This document shows, in pieces, positions 18,684-27,434 of a DNA stretch of 64,000 nucleotides. The stretch is from CADEEN01 sp040384625 (GTDB taxonomy: Bacteria > Pseudomonadota > Gammaproteobacteria > Burkholderiales > Burkholderiaceae_C). Both the position numbers and the translations under genes were made by a program. The stretch covers positions 60,646 through 124,645 of the forward strand of contig JAZKIW010000010.1 of the NCBI GenBank assembly GCA_040384625.1. Direction: 5' to 3'. The stretch's first letter is position 1; each line of letters starts with the position of its first letter. The notes beneath the pieces were generated by a model that searched no databases, was not told where the DNA came from, and saw nothing but the letters and a program-made list of their open reading frames with translations.

Positions 18684-20492
18684 TCAAACAGGGAACACGC
18701 GCTCCAACTCATCCACCAAAGAACCTACATACGCCACCGCATCCCGAATCGGCACAGGCGAACTCAAATCGATCCCCGCCAATTGCAGCAACTCCAGCGG
18801 TCGCATCGTGCCCCCCGCCTTCAACACCTGCAGCCAGCGCTCCACGGCAGGCGCCCCTTCCTCGGCCACACGCGCCGCCATCGCCGTCGAGGCCACCAGG
18901 CCGACCGAATAGGTGTACGGGTACAGCCCCATGTAGTAGTGGGGCTGGCGCATCCAGGTCATGCGCGCTCCGTCGTCGATCTCTACCGCGTCGCCCCAGA
19001 AGCCGGCCAGGATCTCGCCCTTCGTCTGGTTCAGCAGCTGCGATGTAACGGCCTGCCCGGCCTCGGCCTGGGCGTACACGCGGTGCTGCAGTTCGGCCTC
19101 CAGCAGGTGGGTGACGAAGTTGTGGTGGTAGGTGCCCAGCACCTGCATGATCACCGAGCGGCGCATGCGCGCATCGCCCACGCCCTGGGCCAGGATGTGC
19201 CGCGCCAGCAGCATCTCGTGCATGGTCGACGGCGCTTCCACGAAGGGCATCGCCGGGCGCGTGTTCACGTAGCGCTGGTGCTGCATCGCCAGGCTGAAGT
19301 GCGCGCCGTGGCCCAGCTCGTGCGTCAGCACGAACACGTTGCGCATGCTGTCGGCCCAGGTCATCAGGATGTACGGGTGCACGCCGTAGGGCGTGGCGCA
19401 GAACGCACCGGACGACTTGCCGATGTTGTCGGCCCGGTCGACCCAGCGCTCCTGCAGCACCGTGCGCACCCTCTGCACGTACTCGGGCCCCATGCAGGCC
19501 AGTGAGTCGAGGATCAGCTTGCACGCGTCGTCGAAAGTGACCTTCGCTTCGTAGTCGGGATCGAGCGGCGCCTTGATGTCGCAGTACAGCAGCTTGTCCA
19601 GGCCCAGCACGCGCTTGCGCAGCTGCGCGTAGCGCCGCATGTGCGGCGCCACTTCGGCCTGGATGGTCTGCAGCACATTGGTGTACAGCGCCCGCGGCAC
19701 CTTGTGCGCCTGCAGCAGGTAGTCCTCGGCGCCCGGGTGGCTGCGCAGGCGCGCCATCACCACGTTCTTGTTGATCTCGGTGGCCAGGGTGGCGGCGTAG
19801 GTGTGGTTGTAGGCCTTGAGCCCGGCGCTGAACGAGGCCCAGGCGCCCCGGCGCACGCTGGTGTCGGGGTGGGCGTCGTAGGCCCACTCGAACAGGTTGA
19901 CCGAGTTGGCGCGCGTGGTGCCCTGCGCGTCGGTGAAGGGTGCGAACTGCAGGTCGCCCGCCTTCGAGCGCTGGTAGATCGCGTACGGCGCGGCGAGCAC
20001 TTCACCCAGTGCGGCCAGCGCCTTCTCGGTTTCCGCGCCCAGGCGGTGCGGCTTGCGTTCCAGCAGGTCCCGCAGGTGCATCCGGTGCACGGCCAGGGCG
20101 CTCTCCTGCGCCAGGAACTTCTCCACCGTGCCGTCGGCGAGCTCCAGGATCTCGGCATCGACGAAGGCGATGCTCGCCTCCAGGCGCGCTTCCAGCGCGT
20201 CAATGCGCGCCAGCGCACCTTGGTACTCGGCGTTCGTGCCGTCCTGCGCGTTGCGCAGGTGGGCGAAGTAGCCCACGTGCATTAGGCGCTGCTGCAGCCG
20301 CTCCACCGTGTTCAGGCAAGCCAGCAGGGTGGCGGCGCTCTCGCCCAGCCGGCCCTGGAACGGGGGCAGCTCGGCGCGCGCGGCGTCCACGGCTTCGACT
20401 GCGGCCTCCCACAACGCGGTGGAGGTGAACAGGTCGTCCAGGTTCCAGGTCAGCTCGACGGGAACGTCGGCACGCGCGAGTCGGTTCTGCAT
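18684..20492 (-). CDS. pepF: M3-family oligoendopeptidase F
   Basis: This 602-residue cytoplasmic zinc peptidase degrades oligopeptides. The HExxH motif is H391-E392...H395 (THELGHGAHF), with the downstream EAPSTMHEMLL glutamate of the M3 family. N-terminal PepF features (LTWNLDDLFTS, PPFQGRL) and the C-terminal 'YPYTYSVGL' are present. Start at 20492 (MQNRLARADVP) is preferred because GGAG lies 4 nt upstream. A start 27 nt earlier at 20519 has no ribosome-binding site. It is divergent from the nucleotidyltransferase-like gene. Confidence 0.92.
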   Translation of the reverse strand: MQNRLARADVPVELTWNLDDLFTSTALWEAAVEAVDAARAELPPFQGRLGESAATLLACLNTVERLQQRLMHVGYFAHLRNAQDGTNAEYQGALARIDALEARLEASIAFVDAEILELADGTVEKFLAQESALAVHRMHLRDLLERKPHRLGAETEKALAALGEVLAAPYAIYQRSKAGDLQFAPFTDAQGTTRANSVNLFEWAYDAHPDTSVRRGAWASFSAGLKAYNHTYAATLATEINKNVVMARLRSHPGAEDYLLQAHKVPRALYTNVLQTIQAEVAPHMRRYAQLRKRVLGLDKLLYCDIKAPLDPDYEAKVTFDDACKLILDSLACMGPEYVQRVRTVLQERWVDRADNIGKSSGAFCATPYGVHPYILMTWADSMRNVFVLTHELGHGAHFSLAMQHQRYVNTRPAMPFVEAPSTMHEMLLARHILAQGVGDARMRRSVIMQVLGTYHHNFVTHLLEAELQHRVYAQAEAGQAVTSQLLNQTKGEILAGFWGDAVEIDDGARMTWMRQPHYYMGLYPYTYSVGLVASTAMAARVAEEGAPAVERWLQVLKAGGTMRPLELLQLAGIDLSSPVPIRDAVAYVGSLVDELERVFPV

Positions 20493-20560
20493 GTCACTCC
20501 ACCCTATTGGTCGCGACATTGTGGGCCAGGCCCGGCGCCGGCACGCTAGGCTTGCGCCCC

Positions 20561-21355
20561 ATGATGAACACCGTCACCCGTACGCAACTGGTCGCCGTGC
20601 TGCAGCAGTCGCTGCAGGGCAACGATGCCGTCGATGCGGCCTGGGAGGGCGGCAGCGCGGCCTTCGGCGGCGACGACGCGCTGTCCGACGTCGATGCCGT
20701 GGCCGTGGTGGCCGACGACGCCGTCGCGGCCGTCTTCGGCGCGCTGGAAGCCGCGCTGCAGGCGCTGTCGCCGATCACGCTGCGCTACGAGCCGCCCGGC
20801 ACGCCGGGCTTTGCGCAGCGTTTCTACCAGTTGCGCGATGCCGGCGAATTCCTGGTTGTCGATCTGGTGCTGATGCGCCGCAGCGACCCGCTGCTGTTTC
20901 GCGAAGTCGAGCTGCACGGCCACGGCCGCACCTGGTTCGACCGCCGCGGCATCCTGGTCGAAACGCACCTCGACGCCGATCACGACATGGCCCAGGTCCG
21001 CGCCCGTGTGCCGGTGCTGGCGGCGAGCTTCGCAATGTTCCAGCACATCGTCACCAAAGAGCGGCTGCGCGGGCGCGCCGTCGATTCGCTGGTGTTCTAC
21101 CAGTCGATGACGTTCCGCCCCCTGGTGGAGGCCCTGCGTCTGCTGCACGGCCCGCAGCGGCGCATCTTCGGCCCGCGCTATCTCGCGCGCGACCTGCCGG
21201 CCGAGGTGTGCCGGCGCGTCGAGGCCTTGGCCTTTGTGCGCGACCTCGATGACCTGGCCGACAAGCACGCCGCGGCGCGGCACTGGTTCGGCCAGTGCAT
21301 CGAGCGGCTGCAGGCGCTGGGGCCGGGCAGCGGGCTGCCGGCTACTGAAGCTTGA
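20561..21355 (+). CDS. Nucleotidyltransferase-domain protein
   Basis: This 264-residue protein opens with a minimal nucleotidyltransferase-like fold. EGGSAAFGGDDALSDVD (about residues 27-43) fits the G-G-S...D-x-D pattern, and VDLVLMRR further on supplies the likely third acidic residue. A helical C-terminal half follows (LVFYQSMTFRPLVEALRLLHG), as in adenylyltransferases acting on aminoglycosides or other small molecules. Substrate unknown. Two adjacent ATGs (20561, 20564) are possible starts. It converges on the DUF6494 gene and overlaps its 3' end by 14 nt. Confidence 0.65.
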   Translation: MMNTVTRTQLVAVLQQSLQGNDAVDAAWEGGSAAFGGDDALSDVDAVAVVADDAVAAVFGALEAALQALSPITLRYEPPGTPGFAQRFYQLRDAGEFLVVDLVLMRRSDPLLFREVELHGHGRTWFDRRGILVETHLDADHDMAQVRARVPVLAASFAMFQHIVTKERLRGRAVDSLVFYQSMTFRPLVEALRLLHGPQRRIFGPRYLARDLPAEVCRRVEALAFVRDLDDLADKHAAARHWFGQCIERLQALGPGSGLPATEA

Positions 21356-21554
21356 CCTCGCCGTCGAAGTTGACGTCGACCTGCAGCCCTGGAATCTGCA
21401 GGCGCATCGTCGCGACGAAGGTCTCGCCGCCGCTGATCGTTTGCGCCGCGAGGGCCTTCGCCACCGCCTGCTCGATCTCGCGCTGCGAATTCACGCCCAC
21501 CGTTTTCAGGAACTTGCGGATGCTGAGGTTGAAGGTCTCGTCGTCCATGTCCAT
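21342..21554 (-). CDS. DUF6494-family small protein
   Basis: This 70-residue protein strongly resembles the DUF6494 family: MDMDDETFNLSIRKFLKTVG, then NSQREIEQAVAKALA and a C-terminal beta region ending FDGEVKLQ. Function is unknown. It follows the dodecin gene on the same strand by 9 nt, so the two are probably co-transcribed. Confidence 0.8.
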   Translation of the reverse strand: MDMDDETFNLSIRKFLKTVGVNSQREIEQAVAKALAAQTISGGETFVATMRLQIPGLQVDVNFDGEVKLQ

Positions 21555-21563
21555 CTCCCCGGG

Positions 21564-21773
21564 CTAGCTTTCGAGGCGAAAGCCCGCCTTCAGCGTGACC
21601 TGAAAGTGCGCCACCTTGCCGTCCTTGACGTGGCCGCGCGTTTCGGTGACTTCGAACCAGTCGATGTGGCGCAGGGTCTTGGCCGCCGTCTCGATGGCGT
21701 TGCGGATCGCGGCGTCGGTACCTGTGGTCGACGAACCGACCAGTTCGACCAGCTTGTAGACATGCTCAGCCAT
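21564..21773 (-). CDS. Dodecin family flavin-binding protein
   Basis: This 69-residue protein has the complete dodecin pattern MAEHVYKLVELVGSS...AIRNAIETAAKTLRHIDWFEV followed by GKVAHFQVTLKAGFRL. Dodecins form hollow dodecamers that store or buffer flavins. The tryptophan in HIDWFEV corresponds to the residue that stacks on the isoalloxazine ring in characterised members. It is the first gene of a two-gene unit with the DUF6494 protein. Confidence 0.92.
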   Translation of the reverse strand: MAEHVYKLVELVGSSTTGTDAAIRNAIETAAKTLRHIDWFEVTETRGHVKDGKVAHFQVTLKAGFRLES

Positions 21774-22027
21774 TACGCACTCCTGTGTGTGTACCGGCGC
21801 CCCTTCGGCGGGGGCAGGCGGCGAATGCAGCCGTTGGCGCCGTGCTGTGCCTGCCCTTGCCAGTACAGCCTACACCTGCGCGATGGACGACACCAACCTG
21901 CACGGGACCGCGGACCCACAGGCGCGCCCGACAATGTCGAACAAGCCCGACGGCCGGGACATCGGCCCCATGCGTGCGGGGTCGCCTCATCCGAGACTGC
22001 CGGCGACCCCTGACCCCCGGAGACCCC

Positions 22028-22789
22028 ATGTCTGCACTGCTGATGGCCCTGTATGGCGTCCTGGCGTACGCCTTCTTCTTCGCCACCTTCCTGTACGCCA
22101 TCGGCTTCGTCGGCAACCTGCCGCTGCTGCCGAAGACGATCGACAGCGGTGCGGCCGTGCCGCTGGCCGAAGCGATCACGGTGAATCTGCTGCTGCTCGG
22201 TGTGTTCGCCGTCCAGCACAGCGTGATGGCGCGGCGCGGTTTCAAGCGCTGGTGGACGCGCATCGTGCCGGAGCCGGTCGAGCGCAGCACCTTCGTGCTG
22301 GCCGCCAGCGCGGCGCTGGCCCTGCTGCTCTGGCAGTGGCGGCCGATCGCCGAGCCGGTGATCTGGCGCGTCGAGCATCCCGCCGGCGTGCTGGCGCTGC
22401 AGGCCGTGTTCTGGCTCGGCTGGGGCGTGCTGCTGATCAGCACCTTCCTGATCAACCACTTCGAGCTGTTCGGGCTGCGCCAGGTGTGGGCGCACCTGCG
22501 CGGCCACAGCATCCCGGCGCCGACCTTCCACACGCCGCTGTTCTACCGCCACGTGCGGCACCCGATCTACCTCGGCTTCGTACTCGCCTTCTGGGCCGCG
22601 CCGCAGATGACGGCCGGCCACCTGCTGTTCGCCATCGCGACCACGGGCTACATCCTGATCGGCATCTGGTTCGAGGAGCGCGACCTGATCGCCCAGTTCG
22701 GCGACCGCTACCGCGCCTATCGCGAGCAGGTGAGCATGCTGCTGCCGTGGCCGCGCAAGTCCGGCAGCAAGGGAGCTGTCAGCCCTTGA
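22028..22789 (+). CDS. MddA-like methanethiol S-methyltransferase (membrane methyltransferase)
   Basis: This 253-residue integral membrane protein is of the isoprenylcysteine-carboxyl-methyltransferase/NnrU superfamily. About five to six membrane helices are visible. The SAM-binding C-terminal signature is HVRHPIYLGFVLAFW...WFEERDLIAQFGDRYRAYR. The N-terminal YGVLAYAFFFATFLYAIGFVGN and HSVMAR segments resemble MddA, which converts methanethiol to dimethylsulfide. MddA is the most likely assignment, but the substrate needs testing. GGAG precedes the ATG (CGGAGACCCC). It lies 34 nt upstream of the second hydrolase-LuxR gene. Confidence 0.75.
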   Translation: MSALLMALYGVLAYAFFFATFLYAIGFVGNLPLLPKTIDSGAAVPLAEAITVNLLLLGVFAVQHSVMARRGFKRWWTRIVPEPVERSTFVLAASAALALLLWQWRPIAEPVIWRVEHPAGVLALQAVFWLGWGVLLISTFLINHFELFGLRQVWAHLRGHSIPAPTFHTPLFYRHVRHPIYLGFVLAFWAAPQMTAGHLLFAIATTGYILIGIWFEERDLIAQFGDRYRAYREQVSMLLPWPRKSGSKGAVSP

Positions 22790-22812
22790 AACGTTGGCGC
22801 GCACGCCGTGGG

Positions 22813-22823
22813 CACAATGGCCC
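22813..22823 (+). promoter_or_regulatory. Putative -10 element for leaderless hydrolase-LuxR mRNA
   Basis: CACAAT (22813-22818) is followed by GGCCC and then ATG at 22824, with no ribosome-binding site. The ATG agrees with the start expected from alignment to the paralogous regulator at 15699. Confidence 0.3.
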
Positions 22824-23891
22824 ATGGTGTCCCGCCAGAAGATCGGTTTCTGCACTGCGCCCGACGGCACGCGCATCGCCATCGCCTCGATCGGCTCGGG
22901 CGCGCCGCTGGTGCGCGCCGCGCACTGGCTGAGCCACGTCGAGCACGACCTCAACAGCCCCGTCTGGCGCCCTTGGCTGCTCGAACTGTCGAAGCAGCAC
23001 ACCTATGTGCGCTACGACCAGCGCGGCTGCGGCCTGTCGGACCAGGAGGTGGCCGACTTCTCGCTCGAGGCCTGGGTCGGCGACCTGGAAGCCGTGGTCG
23101 ATTCGCTGGGGCTGCGCCGCTTTCCGCTGATCGGCATGTCGCAGGGTGGGGCGGTGGCCATCGCCTACGCCGTGCGCCACCCCGACAAGGTGTCGCACCT
23201 GATCCTCGCAGGAGCCTACGGGCGCGGGGCGATGGCGCGCGCCGCCTCGGACGCGGAGCGGCTGGAGTCGCAGACGCTGATCAACCTGGCGCGGGTGGGC
23301 TGGGGGCGCGACAACCCGGCCTTCCGCCAGGTCTTCACCAACCTGTTCATCCCCGGCGGCACGCCCGAGCAGCACCGCTGGTGGAGCGAGCTGGAGCGCC
23401 TGACCGTGAGCCCGGAGAACGCGGCGCGCACGCTCGAGGCCTTCTACCGCGTCGACGTGTCGGCGCTGGCCGGCCAGGTGCGCGCGCCGACCCTAGTGAT
23501 GCACTCGCGCGGCGATGGGCGCGTGCCCTTCGACGAAGGGCGCCGGCTGGCTGCGCTGATCCCGGGCGCGCGCTTCGTGCCGCTGGAGAGCAGCAACCAC
23601 GTGCTGCTCGAGAACGAGGCCGCCTGGCCGATCTTCATGGCCGAGGTGCGCGACTTTCTCGGCCCGCCTTCCACCGACCGGGCACCCGCCGCACAAGACA
23701 CGCTGACCCCGGCCGAGCGCGAGGTGCTGCGCCTCGTCGCCCTGGGCCTGGACAACGGTGCCATCGCGCAGCAACTGCTGAAGAGCGAGAAGACGGTGCG
23801 CAACCAGGTGTCGAGCATCTTCGACAAGCTCGGTGTGCGCACGCGCGCCGAGGCGATCGTGCACGTGCGCGATCGCGCGCAGCGGTCCTGA
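22824..23891 (+). CDS. Alpha/beta-hydrolase-LuxR fusion regulator (Ser nucleophile)
   Basis: This 355-residue paralogue of the leftward gene at 15699 shares the opening motif FCTAPDGTRIA. Its alpha/beta-hydrolase domain keeps a canonical nucleophile elbow GMSQGG (S106), an Asp in HSRGDGRVP and the His in SSNHVLL. A C-terminal LuxR helix-turn-helix (LTPAEREVLRLVALGLDNGAIAQQLLKSEKTVRNQVSSIF, about 292-345) follows. The hydrolase part may sense or hydrolyse an ester or lactone signal and so gate DNA binding. Possible targets include the adjacent methyltransferase and the EamA exporter, by proximity only. Confidence 0.83.
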   Translation: MVSRQKIGFCTAPDGTRIAIASIGSGAPLVRAAHWLSHVEHDLNSPVWRPWLLELSKQHTYVRYDQRGCGLSDQEVADFSLEAWVGDLEAVVDSLGLRRFPLIGMSQGGAVAIAYAVRHPDKVSHLILAGAYGRGAMARAASDAERLESQTLINLARVGWGRDNPAFRQVFTNLFIPGGTPEQHRWWSELERLTVSPENAARTLEAFYRVDVSALAGQVRAPTLVMHSRGDGRVPFDEGRRLAALIPGARFVPLESSNHVLLENEAAWPIFMAEVRDFLGPPSTDRAPAAQDTLTPAEREVLRLVALGLDNGAIAQQLLKSEKTVRNQVSSIFDKLGVRTRAEAIVHVRDRAQRS

Positions 23892-24002
23892 GGGGCGAGC
23901 CCACGCCCGTCCCACACGCCCGGCGCGAACGCACGGGCCCGCATCACGCAGGCGGGACAACGGCCTCATGCGCGCGGTGCCGACAGCCGCGAGACTGCTG
24001 CC

Positions 24003-24953
24003 ATGAGTGCTATCGCCACCACCCCTCGCCCCGTCGTGCGTGCACTCTCGGCCGACACCCGTGCCGCCTTGGCACTGGCCGGCGCCGCGCTGCTGTGGTC
24101 GGGCAACTTCATTGCCGGCCGCGCACTGCGCCACGACATCGACCCCGCCACGCTGAACCTGCTGCGCTGGACGCTGTGCCTGCTGATCTTCCTGCCCTGG
24201 GTCGGACCGAAAGCCTGGCGTTGCCGGCAGATCGTGCTGCGCGAGTGGCGCCTGTTGTGTGCGCTCGGCGCCAGCGGCATCGCAGCGTTCCACAGCCTGG
24301 TGTACCTGGCCCTGGCCAGCACCACGGCCGTCAATGCTTTGCTGATGCTGTCGCTGACACCCGCCGCGATCCTGCTCGGCGCGGCACTGACGGGTGGACG
24401 CCGGCCGAGCACCGTGCAATGGGCCGGCACCCTCTTGTCGCTGGCCGGGGCCGGCATCCTGGTCACGCGGGGCAGCCTGGCCGCAGTGGCTGGGCTGGCC
24501 GGGCTGGGGCCGGTCGCGGGTGACCTGTGGATGCTGTTGGCCGTCTTGCTGTGGACGGTCTACTCGCTGCTGCTGCGTCGCCGGCCCGTCGACCTGCCGG
24601 CCGATGTGGCCTTGGCCGCGAGCATCGTGCCGGCCCTCCTGCTGCTGCTGCCGGCCGTGATGCTTGCCCCGACCGTCGGGCCGCTGGTGTTGACGCCGCG
24701 CATGCTGGGCGCGCTGGTCTACATCGCCCTTTTCGCATCGCTGCTGGGATTTCTGCTCTGGTCCTACGGCGTCAGCACCCTCGGCCCGGAACGCGCGGGC
24801 CAGTTCGTGCACCTGATGCCGCTGTTCGGCGCCGCACTGGCGCTGCTGCTGCTGGGCGAGTCCATCGTGCCGGTGCAATGGATCGGCGCGCTGTGCGTGC
24901 TGGTCGGCATCGCCCTGGTCAACCGCCAGCGCAACGGCCTGAGCAAAGACTGA
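24003..24953 (+). CDS. EamA/DMT-family transporter
   Basis: This 316-residue inner-membrane protein has about ten helices and two EamA repeats. LALAGAALLWSGNFIAGRAL opens the first, and GDLWMLLAVLLWTVYSLLLRR opens the second. It ends ALCVLVGIALVNRQR, as is usual. Such proteins export amino acids or metabolites; the substrate is not predictable here. It converges with the RraA-like gene, with 9 nt between the stops. Confidence 0.87.
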   Translation: MSAIATTPRPVVRALSADTRAALALAGAALLWSGNFIAGRALRHDIDPATLNLLRWTLCLLIFLPWVGPKAWRCRQIVLREWRLLCALGASGIAAFHSLVYLALASTTAVNALLMLSLTPAAILLGAALTGGRRPSTVQWAGTLLSLAGAGILVTRGSLAAVAGLAGLGPVAGDLWMLLAVLLWTVYSLLLRRRPVDLPADVALAASIVPALLLLLPAVMLAPTVGPLVLTPRMLGALVYIALFASLLGFLLWSYGVSTLGPERAGQFVHLMPLFGAALALLLLGESIVPVQWIGALCVLVGIALVNRQRNGLSKD

Positions 24954-24962
24954 ACGCCCATT

Positions 24963-25607
24963 TCAGAACACGCGGTAGCGCAGGTAGGCCGCCTGCGGAT
25001 CTTCACCGGCGCGGATGGCGCGCACCATGTCGCCTTCGGTCGACATCTTGCGCTCGGCCGCTTCGACCACGGCCGCCAGCTCGGCAGCGCCGACGAGCAC
25101 GATGCCGTCGCGGTCGGCCAGCACATGGTCGTCGGGCAGGACCTGCGTGCCGCCGATGGCGATCGGTTCGCCGAAGGACTCGGCTCGCCAGGCGCAGACG
25201 ATGTCGATCGGCGTGTTGAAGCGGGCGAAAACCGCGAAGCCCTGGTCGGACACCGCCTGCACGTCGCGGCAGCCGCCGTCGACGATGTAGCCGCGCACCC
25301 CCTTGATCGCCAGGGCTTCGGCCGAGAGACCCCCGAACAGGGCGCGCGTGTCGTCCTGCGGCTGGCACACCACCACGTGCCCGGCCGGCGCACGCGACAG
25401 CAGGCCGGCCCATTCGTAGAGCGAGGTGTGCTTGTCGAGCGTGGGATCGGGGCGCCCGCGGACCGTGAACACCGGCCCGGCGGCCTTCATCGTGGGCGCC
25501 AGGCCCTGGATGCTGCGCGGCAGCACGCGCACGGCCAGGCCGAGGTCCTTCATCACGTCGTGCACCACGGCGCTGTGGCAGGCCTGCAGGCGATCGGCGA
25601 TGTTCAT
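24963..25607 (-). CDS. RraA-like / HMG-aldolase family protein
   Basis: This 214-residue protein has the family signature GVRGYIVDGGCRDVQAV, in which the DG..RD residues bind metal and substrate in aldolases of this fold. A proximal active-site Asp/Glu region (DHVLADRDGIVLV) follows. Members are 4-hydroxy-4-methyl-2-oxoglutarate/oxaloacetate lyases or RNase E regulators (RraA). A catabolic lyase is at least as likely as RraA proper, given the long N-terminal helix. ATG at 25607 is preceded by a GGAAGAGGG Shine-Dalgarno. The frame is open further upstream but without support. Confidence 0.8.
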   Translation of the reverse strand: MNIADRLQACHSAVVHDVMKDLGLAVRVLPRSIQGLAPTMKAAGPVFTVRGRPDPTLDKHTSLYEWAGLLSRAPAGHVVVCQPQDDTRALFGGLSAEALAIKGVRGYIVDGGCRDVQAVSDQGFAVFARFNTPIDIVCAWRAESFGEPIAIGGTQVLPDDHVLADRDGIVLVGAAELAAVVEAAERKMSTEGDMVRAIRAGEDPQAAYLRYRVF

Positions 25608-25675
25608 GCGTCCCTCTTCCGGCGTTGCGATCGGCGCAGTGTCGGGCAAGGCCGCGACCGCGGCAAACACTGCGC

Positions 25676-26398
25676 CTACCAGACCAGCGGCGGCAGCTCG
25701 CGAAAGACCTTGCGCGTACCCATCAACCACTGCTGCGTCAGGGCACTGAAGTAGCCGTCGCCGGCATCGAAGCGGCGCTGCATCGTGACCCGCAGGCTGC
25801 CGTCGGCGTAGCACAGCAGGTCGATCGGCATGCCGACCGACAGGTTGCTCAGCATCGTCGAGTCGAAGGACACCAGCACGCACTTGGTGGCGTCTTCGAG
25901 CGAGGCGGTCGCGGTGACCGCCAGGTCCAGGATCGGCTTGCCGTACTTGGCCTCGCCGGTCTGCAGGAAGCTGGTGTCGGTGCCGGCCTCGATGAAGTTG
26001 CCCTCGGCATAGATGCGGAACAGACGCATGGCTTCGCCGGCGATCTGGCCGCCGACGATGAACGAGGCGTTGAACTTCATGCCCTCGGATTCGAGGTAAG
26101 GCGCATCGCGTCGCTCGATGTCGCGCATCGCGTCGGACACCAGGTTGACCACGTCGAACATCGAGCCGACGCTCCAGATGTTGGGCGCCTCGGCTGCAGC
26201 ACGCTGGCGCAGCAGGTTGATCACCGTCTGCGTGGCGGCCAGGCCGCCCGAGCTGAGCAGCACGAGCACGCGGTCGCCGCTGCGCTCGAAGACCGTCATC
26301 TTGCAGAAGCGGGCGAAATTGTCGATGCCGGCGTTGGTGCGCGAGTCGCTAGCGAAGATCAGGCCCTCGGCCAGCTTGACGCCGACGCAGTAGGTCAT
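25676..26398 (-). CDS. Anbu (ancestral beta-subunit) proteasome-like peptidase
   Basis: This 240-residue Ntn-hydrolase-fold protein is of the Anbu class. The N-terminus MTYCVGVKLAEGLIFASDSRTNAG places Thr2 as the nucleophile after Met removal. RVLVLLSSGGLAATQ and SFIVGGQIAG correspond to proteasome beta-subunit core strands. Anbu is usually encoded with a transglutaminase-like protein, an alpha-E protein and a permuted ATP-grasp protein; here only the transglutaminase-like gene is adjacent. Physiological substrate unknown. It starts 3 nt after the transglutaminase stop. Confidence 0.9.
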   Translation of the reverse strand: MTYCVGVKLAEGLIFASDSRTNAGIDNFARFCKMTVFERSGDRVLVLLSSGGLAATQTVINLLRQRAAAEAPNIWSVGSMFDVVNLVSDAMRDIERRDAPYLESEGMKFNASFIVGGQIAGEAMRLFRIYAEGNFIEAGTDTSFLQTGEAKYGKPILDLAVTATASLEDATKCVLVSFDSTMLSNLSVGMPIDLLCYADGSLRVTMQRRFDAGDGYFSALTQQWLMGTRKVFRELPPLVW

Positions 26399-26401
26399 GT
26401 C

Positions 26402-27214
26402 TCAGGCGGTCTGCACTTCGTCGGTCCAGACCTTGAAGCGCTGCAGCGTGTTGGGACCGAAGGTGCTGGACAGTGCCACGTCGCAGGCATCGCGGCCGCG
26501 CGCGATCAGCACGCGGCCGATGCGCGGCGTGTTGTTGCGCGCGTCGAAGGTGTACCAGCGGTCGCCGAGAAAGGCCTCGAACCAGCCGGCGAAATCCATC
26601 GTGCCGTGCGGCGGCGGCGTGCCGATGTCGCCGAGGTAGCCGGTGCAGTAGCGCGCCGGGATGTTCATGCAGCGGCAGAACGCGATGGCCAGGTGGGCGT
26701 AGTCGCGGCACACGCCCTGGCCTTCGTTGTAGGCCTCCCAGGCGGTGCGCGTGCGGCGCGCGTGCTGGTAGCCGAACTCGATGCGCTGGTGCACGAAATC
26801 GCAGATCGCCTGCACCCGCGCCCAGCCGGTCGGGCCGGTGCCGAACTGCTGCCAGGCGATGTCGGACAACTGGTCGGTCTCGCAGTAGCGGCTGCCGAGC
26901 AGGTAGACCAGGGTCGACTCGGGCAGGTGCTCGACCGGAATCTGCATCGCCGTCGGCACCACGACATCGGGCAAGCCGCTGTCGTTGACCAAGGCGTCGG
27001 TGCTCATGACGAAGCGCCCCTGCGGTGCCACGATGCGGCTGCACCAGTTGCCGAACAGGTCGCGGTACGCGGTGACCGGCACCGCCGGGCTCATGACGAG
27101 GTGGTCAGGGCGCACCAGGTCGGACGCGCGCGAGTAGTGGATGTTCAGCGCCAGGATCATCGGCGTCGGGCCGGGGCACTGGTACTCCATCTCAAAGCCG
27201 ACACGTATCTGCAT
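26402..27214 (-). CDS. Transglutaminase-like cysteine protease-fold protein
   Basis: This 270-residue protein has an N-terminal beta region followed by a transglutaminase-like core. The nucleophile is C169 in GQGVCRDYAHL, with histidine/aromatic positions in HGTMDFAGWFEAFL and an Asp in YTFDARNNTPR. An HxCCxD-type zinc site is not visible. Such proteins are encoded directly upstream of Anbu peptidases and are thought to act in the same pathway, perhaps hydrolysing or ligating peptide bonds. TATAGT on the minus strand about 45 nt upstream is a possible -10 element. Confidence 0.85.
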   Translation of the reverse strand: MQIRVGFEMEYQCPGPTPMILALNIHYSRASDLVRPDHLVMSPAVPVTAYRDLFGNWCSRIVAPQGRFVMSTDALVNDSGLPDVVVPTAMQIPVEHLPESTLVYLLGSRYCETDQLSDIAWQQFGTGPTGWARVQAICDFVHQRIEFGYQHARRTRTAWEAYNEGQGVCRDYAHLAIAFCRCMNIPARYCTGYLGDIGTPPPHGTMDFAGWFEAFLGDRWYTFDARNNTPRIGRVLIARGRDACDVALSSTFGPNTLQRFKVWTDEVQTA

Positions 27215-27434
27215 GGTGATTGCTGCACCAGAAGAAGTGCGGATCCTTGCGTCTGACTATAGGCGGCTGGGGCACAGCGTCCGTTCGGTAGCGCACACTG
27301 GCCGGACATCCGGAAGCGTCGCTTCACGCTTCTTTGCATGCGAGAGACATGCAGGGGTCGTCAACCGCTTGGCGGGACCCGTTGTGGGGTGGCGAGCCGA
27401 CTTGGCCGCACGACAGAACCAGAAGGAGCCCCGA

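Noticed and set aside
25625..27256. A 543-codon plus-strand frame opposite Anbu and transglutaminase genes
   Set aside because: Antisense shadow; the minus-strand genes carry intact catalytic motifs.
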